Part shown: positions 1 to 4,891 of the stretch, piece by piece
How the letters are laid out: each line of letters opens with the position of its first letter
Position numbering within the stretch: position 1 is the first letter of the stretch
NCBI GenBank assembly: GCA_964388235.1
Contig: CAYLXN010000026.1
Location: 1-5,289 of the forward strand
Length of the DNA: 5,289 nucleotides
From: CAYLXN01 sp964388235
Lineage (GTDB): Bacteria; Patescibacteriota; Saccharimonadia; Saccharimonadales; Saccharimonadaceae
Reading direction: 5' to 3'
Notes under the pieces: generated by a model
The model's database searches: none
Told to the model about the DNA's origin: nothing
The model's input: the letters and a program-made list of their open reading frames with translations, nothing else
Made by a program: the position numbers and the translations under genes

Positions 1-859
1 AATCGTGATTGATGGCCCAAAGCAAGTGAAGATTCTTTCGACTGATCAGACGCCTTCGAAAATTGTTGAGGCAGCTGGTTTGGACTGGTTTCCTGAAGAT
101 AAGGCTAATATCGAGCTCGATTTTGATAATCTTGCTAGTGACTGGGGTGTGAAATTGGTGATTAACCGAGCTAAAAAGGTTAATTTGACTTTATTCGGCA
201 AAAAGGCGGTGGTGAGAACTCATGCGGCGACGCTGGAGCAGTTTTTGGTCGAGAAAGATATCAAGTTGGATAACAAAACTCGATCGAGCCATCCTGCACA
301 AACGACAATCACTGACGGTATGAATCTTGATATTTGGCGCGAAGGCAAGCAAGAGGTGACAGTAACTGAGCCGGTTGATTTTCAGACGAAAACGATCGAA
401 GATCATGATCGAGATGCGAGCTACAAGCTGGTCAAAACTCCAGGCGTTAAAGGCGAAGCAATCGTGACTTATGAAATTACGATTCGCAATGGCAAGGAAG
501 TTGACCGCCAGAAGATAAAAACTGTCACCACTAAGCAGCCAATTGACCAGGTGGAAGTGGTCGGGGCAAAGTTTAACTACACTGGTGGTCCATTGAATGA
601 CGCTCAAATTACCGCTCTGGGCATGTGCGAAAGCGGCATGACGGCTAGTCGCAACTCAGGCAATGGATTTTATGGAGCGTTTCAGTTTAAGCCGCAGACT
701 TGGAGTAGTGTTGCTCCTGAAGGTTATAAAAACATGTTGCCGCATCAAGCGCCGCTTGATGCTCAGAAGCAGGCGGTTCAGAACTTACTGTCGCGATCAA
801 GTATCTACAGTCAATTCCCTGGTTGCGCCAGCAAGATGCGGTCTGAAGGCTTACTCTAG
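1..859 (+). CDS. Rpf-like lytic transglycosylase with ubiquitin-like (DUF348) and G5 domains, 5'-partial
   Basis: Predicted exported peptidoglycan-cleaving enzyme of the resuscitation-promoting factor (RpfB) type. The frame is open to the left edge (first full codon at base 2). A GTG at base 5 could be read as a start, but it falls inside a ubiquitin-like repeat, so the true start and any signal peptide or membrane anchor lie upstream. Counting from that GTG, residues 1-48 look like the end of one DUF348 repeat, about 50-112 a second (GKKAVVRTHAATLEQFL, then ITDGMNLDI), and about 115-188 a G5 domain (TIRNGKEVDRQKIKT). Residues 197-284 are the Rpf catalytic domain, with MCESGM carrying the likely catalytic Glu209, then NSGNGFYGAFQFKPQTW, and a C-terminal FPGCA. 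Cys208 and Cys274 match the disulfide pair of Rpf proteins, supporting export. It likely acts on the cell's own wall during growth or division, or on a host or neighbour wall if this is an epibiont. The stop codon directly abuts rsmA. Family assignment is secure; the biological target is inferred. Confidence 0.9.
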   Translation, partial: IVIDGPKQVKILSTDQTPSKIVEAAGLDWFPEDKANIELDFDNLASDWGVKLVINRAKKVNLTLFGKKAVVRTHAATLEQFLVEKDIKLDNKTRSSHPAQTTITDGMNLDIWREGKQEVTVTEPVDFQTKTIEDHDRDASYKLVKTPGVKGEAIVTYEITIRNGKEVDRQKIKTVTTKQPIDQVEVVGAKFNYTGGPLNDAQITALGMCESGMTASRNSGNGFYGAFQFKPQTWSSVAPEGYKNMLPHQAPLDAQKQAVQNLLSRSSIYSQFPGCASKMRSEGLL

Positions 860-1633
860 ATGGTCGCACCGAATAAATCGCTTGGTCAGCATTGGCTTAA
901 AGATCGATCGGTGTTAACGGAAATTGCTGATTTTGCGGAGATTGCGGCTGACGATCTAATTTTGGAAATCGGACCAGGGCTGGGCACTTTGACGAGTGTG
1001 CTTCTAAATCGAGCTCAAAAAGTGGTGGCGGTTGAATTTGACGCTGATCTAGCGGCTAAGTTGGGTGGTCAATTTCCTGGCAAAAATTTAGAAATTATCA
1101 ATCAAGATTTTTTGAAATTTGATCTTAATCAATTACCAGAAAACTACAAAGTGGTGGCGAATTTGCCGTATTACATCACTTCGAAAATTATCAATAAACT
1201 GTTGTTGGCTGACAATAAACCACGGTCAATTACGGTTTTGGTGCAGAAAGAGGTCGCTGAGCGGTTGGCGCAGATTGATGGTGCGAGTGTGTTGGCGATT
1301 GCGGTTGAGAATTGGGCGACAGTTGATTTAGGCTCAATTGTACCGGCAGAGTTGTTTACGCCGCCGCCCAAAGTTGACTCTCAGGTGGTGCGACTAGATT
1401 TGCGATCTCAACCGCTGGCTGACGATGAGGTCGTATTGATGCGAGTTGTCAAAGCTTGTTTTTCTGCTAAACGCAAGAAGCTTCGCTCTAGTTTAGCTGG
1501 TGGGTTAGGTATTGATAAATCGCTAGCGGAGACCATTTTGCAGAAGGCTGATATTAACCCTAACACTCGAGCTGAAAAATTAAGCTTTTCGGATTTTCAG
1601 CGGTTGGCTGCTGTTTGCGCAGAAAATCTTTAA
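860..1633 (+). CDS. rsmA: 16S rRNA (adenine1518-N6/adenine1519-N6)-dimethyltransferase RsmA/KsgA
   Basis: Dimethylates the two adjacent adenines of the 3'-terminal hairpin of 16S rRNA using S-adenosylmethionine, a late check in 30S subunit assembly. The 257-residue protein is near normal length (about 270 in E. coli) and full. Visible motifs are NKSLGQHWLKD at 5-15 (family N-terminus, usually LGQ-N/H-F), EIGPGLGTLT at 36-45 (SAM motif I), acidic Glu59 after motif II, NQDFLKFD at 81-88, the catalytic NLPYY at 101-105, VQKEVAERL at 128-136, FTPPPKVDSQVV at 166-177 and the C-terminal FSAKRKKLRSSL at 201-212. The ATG is chosen because it gives the standard N-terminus; it follows the upstream TAG with no gap. 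A modest GAAGG ribosome site lies at 845-849 inside the upstream gene, so translational coupling to the rpf-like gene is likely. The rpf-rsmA neighbourhood is the same as in Actinobacteria. All 11 arginines use CGN codons. Confidence 0.97.
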   Translation: MVAPNKSLGQHWLKDRSVLTEIADFAEIAADDLILEIGPGLGTLTSVLLNRAQKVVAVEFDADLAAKLGGQFPGKNLEIINQDFLKFDLNQLPENYKVVANLPYYITSKIINKLLLADNKPRSITVLVQKEVAERLAQIDGASVLAIAVENWATVDLGSIVPAELFTPPPKVDSQVVRLDLRSQPLADDEVVLMRVVKACFSAKRKKLRSSLAGGLGIDKSLAETILQKADINPNTRAEKLSFSDFQRLAAVCAENL

Positions 1634-1643
1634 GTGTTACAAT
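1615..1643 (+). promoter_or_regulatory. Extended -10 promoter for the first PgeF-like gene, predicting a leaderless mRNA
   Basis: A -35-like TTGCGC (1615-1620) is separated by 17 bases from TACAAT (1638-1643), which is preceded by TGT, giving an extended -10 (TGnTACAAT). Only six bases separate the -10 from the ATG at 1650, so a normal start point falls on or within a base or two of the start codon. No Shine-Dalgarno is present just upstream of that ATG. The promoter overlaps the last codons and stop of rsmA. The box match is seen directly; activity is inferred. Confidence 0.6.
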
Positions 1644-1649
1644 TGAAAT

Positions 1650-2354
1650 ATGATTAAGCAAGATCAGCCAACTATTTTTGGTGATCAAGTGATTGCGGGG
1701 CTGTCATCGGTGACTGACGGCGATATGAGTTTTGCTTCCACTACGAAGAATAAAACAATTATTAACCGCTTAAATTTTTTTGATAAATTAGGAATTGAGG
1801 CTGATGACGTGACGGCTTTTAATGTTAATCTTGACGAAACTGATGATTTTACTCGTTATAAAATCATTGATAGTAACTACAAAGGTGACCGAGTACTGAC
1901 GCCAGAGGGGACGCTGTCAAAAGATGGTTTGGTGGTGATCGAGCCTGGTCACGCGATTTTTCTAACTTTAGGTGATTGTTGTGGGGCAATTATGTTTGCA
2001 CCTGACAAGCAAGTGTTGATGCTGAGCCATTTGGGGCGTCACAGCCTGGAAGCTAATGGCGGCTTTCAGACTGTTGAATTTTTGAAAAAGCAGTTCAAAA
2101 TTGACCCAAATCAATTGCTAGTCTGGCTGAGTCCAGCCGCTGGCGGTGGCAACTATCCACTTTATCGGTTCAATGGTGATAGTCTGCACAAGGTGGCGGT
2201 GGAGCAGATTCACAGCGCTGGCGTCAATGTCGATAATATTGAAATCTGTCATCGAGATACAACTACCGATGAGAATTATTTCAGCCACAGTCAATATTTG
2301 GCTGGCAAAGCCAAAGTCGATTCTCGGCACGCTATTGTCGCGATGATTAAATAA
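1650..2354 (+). CDS. Divergent PgeF/YfiH/LACC1-family (Cu-oxidase_4, DUF152) protein, copy 1
   Basis: This 234-residue protein has the whole-domain pattern of the PgeF (YfiH/YlmD) family, whose members include the E. coli peptidoglycan editing factor, purine-nucleoside-acting enzymes and human LACC1/FAMIN. Visible are a KDGLVVIEPGHAIFLTLGDC block (91-110), matching the family's DGLVT..pG.al..LTADC, with Cys110 as the metal-site Cys; MLSHLGRHSLE (124-134), matching AHAGWRG, with His127 as a metal-site His; LSPAAGGGNY (160-169), where the family has GPaIG.CCYeV; and CHRDTTTDENYFSHSQ (200-215), matching CT...erFFSyRR. The family's first zinc ligand, the His of QVHG, has no counterpart: that region reads AFNVNLDETDDF (56-67). 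The substrate is therefore unpredictable and the protein may be a non-enzymatic or altered-site homologue. There is no signal peptide, so it is presumably cytosolic. It begins 16 bases after rsmA and is followed by a paralogue. All seven arginines are CGN, like its surroundings. Family likely; function unknown. Confidence 0.75.
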   Translation: MIKQDQPTIFGDQVIAGLSSVTDGDMSFASTTKNKTIINRLNFFDKLGIEADDVTAFNVNLDETDDFTRYKIIDSNYKGDRVLTPEGTLSKDGLVVIEPGHAIFLTLGDCCGAIMFAPDKQVLMLSHLGRHSLEANGGFQTVEFLKKQFKIDPNQLLVWLSPAAGGGNYPLYRFNGDSLHKVAVEQIHSAGVNVDNIEICHRDTTTDENYFSHSQYLAGKAKVDSRHAIVAMIK

Positions 2355-2356
2355 AT

Positions 2357-2385
2357 TTGCTTTTTTAGAAATAAAATTATATAAT
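2357..2385 (+). promoter_or_regulatory. Sigma-70-like promoter for the second PgeF-like gene
   Basis: TTGCTT (2357-2362) and a perfect TATAAT (2380-2385) are spaced by 17 bases and begin right after the stop codon of the upstream gene. A start point near 2391-2393 would give a leader of about 25 bases carrying a full Shine-Dalgarno. The -10 sits in a perfect 12-base palindrome (2375-2386), which may be chance in so AT-rich a stretch. Inferred from box match and spacing only. Confidence 0.65.
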
Positions 2386-2404
2386 TAAGTATACAAAAAA
2401 ATAG

Positions 2405-2410
2405 AGGAGG
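2405..2410 (+). promoter_or_regulatory. Consensus Shine-Dalgarno (AGGAGG) of the second PgeF-like gene
   Basis: AGGAGG lies six bases upstream of the ATG at 2417, close to ideal spacing. It fixes the start of this gene and is by far the strongest ribosome site in the window. The other starts have a weak site (rsmA) or none recognisable (first PgeF-like gene, metG, tatD). Confidence 0.9.
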
Positions 2411-2416
2411 GATTTT

Positions 2417-3265
2417 ATGTGTACTTTTAAAAAGAAGGCTTTATTTAAAGAACCTGGGTTGGAAGTCTTTATGAGCCAGATTCAGGATGGAAATATGAGG
2501 AACCGAAAAACTGCTAGTCAGTTTTTCAAGCAGTTAGGAATAGATGAAGCGAATAATTTTCATATTGTTCCTAATGTAGAGGTGAAGGACTTGAATCAGT
2601 TCGTTGAAGTTAACGAACTGGTAGAAGGAGAGAGTTGTGATGGGGTTTTAATTCGAAGCCCTGAATATTCTGTCTCTATCAAGCCAGCCGATTGCCCGAT
2701 TGGGATAATCTACTGCCCATCGAAAAAAGTGGTAATGATTTGCCACTGGGGTCGGCTAAATCTAGAAGCTGATGCGGTAACTAAAGCAATTAGTTACATG
2801 GAACAACAGCTTCGAACGAGTTCTCGATATTTTAAGGTGTATGTCACGCATGCGGCTCAAGCGTGTAGCTACACTGTATATTCAATGGAGGGAAAAAGCA
2901 TGCAGGAGATAATAAAAGAAGCTCTGCTGCAGGCTGGGGTTAGCCCGAAGAATATTTCAATCGGGTCCAAAGACACTGTGAAGTCTCCGAAGTATTTTTC
3001 TCACTCTCGATTTTTGAGAGCTGAGAAACTGGGGATTCTCTTCAGAGGAGAGATGAACGGCAGCAACCTAAGGATTATCGAGAAAGAAAGTCCTATCGAC
3101 CCCAAGGAATTTAACCATCTCTTTTCATCAGGTTGTATTGTTGAGAAAAACGGCCTATTTTTCCTTGATGATGCAGTTTTGCAATTAAACAAAGTAAAAA
3201 TAGCCGAAGGTGAAAAAATTCACCTTGTCGATGGTCGAAGTATTGTCATTGCTCGACTAGTTTAG
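2417..3265 (+). CDS. Divergent PgeF/YfiH/LACC1-family protein, copy 2, with extra C-terminal domain
   Basis: This 282-residue paralogue of the preceding gene shares its layout: a QDGNM motif near the N-terminus (23-27; copy 1 has TDGDM), CDGVLIRSPEYSVSIKPADC (74-93) with Cys93 as the metal-site Cys, VMICHWGRLNLEA (106-118) with His110, THAAQACSY (144-152) keeping a Cys150 that copy 1 lacks, and KYFSHSRFLRAEKLG (192-206). As in copy 1, the family's QVHG histidine is missing (region IVPNVEVKDLN, 50-60); His49 is nearby but out of pattern. Residues from about 211 to 282 extend beyond the usual family end and I do not recognise them; they read as a small strand-rich domain (IEKNGLFF-like and IHLVDGRSIVIARLV segments). 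The gene has its own promoter, a consensus ribosome site and a terminator. Four of its 12 arginines use AGA/AGG, against about 1 in 50 across the other five genes, hinting at separate ancestry or transfer. No export signal. Family likely; biochemical role unknown. Confidence 0.72.
   Translation: MCTFKKKALFKEPGLEVFMSQIQDGNMRNRKTASQFFKQLGIDEANNFHIVPNVEVKDLNQFVEVNELVEGESCDGVLIRSPEYSVSIKPADCPIGIIYCPSKKVVMICHWGRLNLEADAVTKAISYMEQQLRTSSRYFKVYVTHAAQACSYTVYSMEGKSMQEIIKEALLQAGVSPKNISIGSKDTVKSPKYFSHSRFLRAEKLGILFRGEMNGSNLRIIEKESPIDPKEFNHLFSSGCIVEKNGLFFLDDAVLQLNKVKIAEGEKIHLVDGRSIVIARLV
2597..2620 (+). repeat. Perfect 9-bp inverted repeat inside the second PgeF-like gene
   Basis: CAGTTCGTT (2597-2605) is exactly complementary to AACGAACTG (2612-2620), with a six-base loop. 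A G·T and an A·T pair extend the stem outward to 2595/2622. It lies about 180 bases into the reading frame with no U-tract after it, so it is not a terminator. It could fold in the mRNA or bind a dimeric protein, or be chance. Confidence 0.5.
3207..3226 (+). repeat. Perfect 8-bp inverted repeat near the 3' end of the second PgeF-like gene
   Basis: AAGGTGAA (3207-3214) pairs exactly with TTCACCTT (3219-3226) across a four-A loop. It is within the reading frame, ending 39 bases before the stop end, and is not followed by a T-run. It is distinct from the terminator hairpin downstream and may be fortuitous. Confidence 0.4.
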
Positions 3266-3270
3266 TTATT

Positions 3271-3297
3271 AGCCCCGCGAATGCGGGGTTTTGTTTT
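3271..3297 (+). terminator. Rho-independent terminator after the second PgeF-like gene
   Basis: Stem CCCCGC (3273-3278) pairs with GCGGGG (3283-3288) around a GAAT loop. It is extended by G·T and A·T at the base and followed by the T-rich tract TTTTGTTTT (3289-3297). It lies five bases after the stop codon and separates the PgeF-like genes from the metG promoter. It is the only clear intrinsic terminator seen in the window. Confidence 0.92.
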
Positions 3298-3344
3298 GGC
3301 AATTATTAAAACTTAAGAACTATCTGTTTAGATCTCGGCAAGCG

Positions 3345-3353
3345 TGCTATAAT
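3345..3353 (+). promoter_or_regulatory. Extended -10 promoter of metG-tatD, predicting a leaderless mRNA
   Basis: TGCTATAAT is an exact extended -10 (TGn + TATAAT). The -35 region at the 17-base spacing (TGTTTA, 3325-3330) is a poor match, which an extended -10 can compensate for. The -10 ends eight bases before the metG ATG (3362), so transcription would start at or one to two bases before the start codon. The bases between contain no Shine-Dalgarno. The rest of the gap after the terminator (3298-3344) shows no other clear signal. Confidence 0.72.
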
Positions 3354-3361
3354 TAGACCAT

Positions 3362-4891
3362 ATGAAAAATATACTTTATGTCACCACCGCGATTCCTTAT
3401 GTTAACTCTAAACCTCATGTTGGAAATGCGATGGATTATTTGCAGGCCGATATTTGGTCACGCTATCAGCAACTACTGGGCAAAAAAGTCCGATTTCAGA
3501 TTGGTACCGATGAGCATGGTAATAAAATTGCTGAAAAAGCGGCTGAGGCTGGCCTTGATCCTAAAGCTTACACTGATCAAACGCATGTTAATTTCAAAGC
3601 TTTGGCTGATAAATTAAACGTTGAATACACTGATTTTGTCCGAACAACTGACGGTCATCATGTGGGTGCTGTTCAGTATATTTGGAAAAAGTTAGAGCCG
3701 TTTATTTACAAGAGTGATTATGAGGGTTGGTATTGCAAGGGCTGTGAGAGTTTTGTCAGTGACAATGAGGCAACAGCTAATAATGGCTCTTGCCCTGATC
3801 ATCAGGCACCTTATGAGCATGTCAAGGAGACGAATTATTTTTTCAAGGCTAGTGAATTTTCTGAGCGAATTCGTGAGGCGATCGAAACCGACAAGATGCG
3901 AATTGTGCCTGAATTTCGCAAAAAAGAGATTCTTAATTTGCTTGAAAAGGGCTTGGAGGATGTTTCAGTTTCGCGACCAAAGTCGAGTGTCAGTTGGGGG
4001 ATTTCAGTGCCTGATGATCCAGATCAAGTGATGTACGTCTGGATTGACGCTTTGTCGAACTATTTGACGGTGATTGGTTATCCTGATCAGCCTGAGTGGG
4101 CGGAGGCTTGGCCGGCCGATTTGCAGATTATTGGTAAGGATATTTTGCGGTTTCATGCTGGGATTTGGCCAGCGATGTTGTTGGCACTTGATTTGCCGCT
4201 ACCAAAGACGTTGCTAGTCCACGGTCACGTCCATGTCGAAGGTGCCAAAATGAGTAAAACGGTTGGCAACGTTGTCGATCCTGTTGAAGTGATTGACGGT
4301 TATGGCGTCGATGCTTTTCGTTATTTCTTTGCTCGTCATATTCCGACGCAAGATGATGGTGATTTCACTTGGCAGCGGTTTGAGATGGCTTATAACACCG
4401 AATTGGCTAACGATCTCGGTAATCTCGTTCAGCGAGTTGGGGCGATGGTCAACAAATACCAAGATGGTGTGGTGACGGATATTGATGTGACGCGCCATGA
4501 TGAACAAGTGTTTGTGCAGGCGATGGAAGATTTGTTGTTTAATGAGGCGCTGGACGAAGTCTGGAGCGCGGTTCGGAGTGTTAATCGCTATGTTGATACG
4601 GTTAAGCCGTGGGAAATTGCCAAGAAGCGCGAGTCCGACCCTGAGGCTAAAAATCATCTGAGCGAAGTTTTGAGTTATGCAGTCAGTAGTATTTTGCAGG
4701 TTAGTCATCTGCTCGAATCGTTTATGCCAGAGACAGCCGCTAAAATAAATGCGATTTTTGCGGATGGAGTGGTTAATTTACCAGCCGAGCCGCTATTTCC
4801 TAAAATTTACATTCATACTCAAGAGAATAAAAATCGAACAACGCCTCGTGAATCGACCGATTCATCTGAGACAAAAACCAATGCTGATTGA
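3362..4891 (+). CDS. metG: Methionyl-tRNA synthetase
   Basis: Class I aminoacyl-tRNA synthetase that charges tRNA-Met (initiator and elongator) with methionine at the expense of ATP. The 509-residue protein has the TTAIPYVNSKPHVGNA start (8-23), with HVGN as the HIGH signature, FQIGTDEHGNKIAEKA (45-60), and a one-zinc connective insert WYCKGC ... SCPDH with ligands Cys125, Cys128, Cys144 and His147, as in the Thermus-type enzyme. It also has SRPKSSVSWGISVP (204-217), YVWIDALSNYL (225-235), IIGKDILRFHAGIWPA (256-271), KMSKT at 296-300 as the KMSKS signature, and the anticodon-binding helical domain with KPWEIAKK (415-422). It ends in a polar Thr/Ser/Asn/Glu-rich tail (about 486-509) and lacks the C-terminal EMAP/Trbp111-like tRNA-binding domain found in some homologues. 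The start is fixed by the family N-terminus; no ribosome site precedes it. The TGA stop lies inside tatD, an 11-base overlap in another frame. All 19 arginines are CGN. Confidence 0.98.
   Translation: MKNILYVTTAIPYVNSKPHVGNAMDYLQADIWSRYQQLLGKKVRFQIGTDEHGNKIAEKAAEAGLDPKAYTDQTHVNFKALADKLNVEYTDFVRTTDGHHVGAVQYIWKKLEPFIYKSDYEGWYCKGCESFVSDNEATANNGSCPDHQAPYEHVKETNYFFKASEFSERIREAIETDKMRIVPEFRKKEILNLLEKGLEDVSVSRPKSSVSWGISVPDDPDQVMYVWIDALSNYLTVIGYPDQPEWAEAWPADLQIIGKDILRFHAGIWPAMLLALDLPLPKTLLVHGHVHVEGAKMSKTVGNVVDPVEVIDGYGVDAFRYFFARHIPTQDDGDFTWQRFEMAYNTELANDLGNLVQRVGAMVNKYQDGVVTDIDVTRHDEQVFVQAMEDLLFNEALDEVWSAVRSVNRYVDTVKPWEIAKKRESDPEAKNHLSEVLSYAVSSILQVSHLLESFMPETAAKINAIFADGVVNLPAEPLFPKIYIHTQENKNRTTPRESTDSSETKTNAD

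Noticed and set aside
5..7. GTG as the real start of the rpf-like gene
   Set aside because: The frame is open to the edge and the codon falls inside a ubiquitin-like repeat. Using it would leave an exported enzyme without a signal peptide. The gene is treated as 5'-partial.
191..607. 138-codon open frame on the - strand opposite the rpf-like gene
   Set aside because: It lies antisense to a well-supported coding region, has a biased Phe/Ile/Arg/His composition typical of shadow frames, shows no recognisable motif and has no ribosome site evident upstream.
1650..3265. Copper laccase / polyphenol oxidase activity for the two paralogues
   Set aside because: The common database name comes from early annotation of this family. 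Neither protein has the multicopper oxidase cupredoxin motifs (HxH pairs, HCHxxxH), so no oxidase role is claimed.
3296..3326. Alternative metG promoter TTGGCA (3296-3301) with TATCTG (3321-3326)
   Set aside because: The -35 match is good, but the spacer is 19 bases and the -10 matches only at its first three positions. The first box also overlaps the terminator's T-tract. TGCTATAAT at 3345 is far stronger.
3714..4031. 105-codon + strand frame within metG
   Set aside because: Out-of-frame overlap with the zinc-insert region of MetRS; Arg/Met/Ile-rich translation without motifs.
4214..4708. 164-codon open frame on the - strand opposite metG
   Set aside because: It is fully inside conserved metG coding sequence (KMSKT region to the anticodon domain). 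The translation has no domain-like pattern and is best explained as a reverse-frame shadow.
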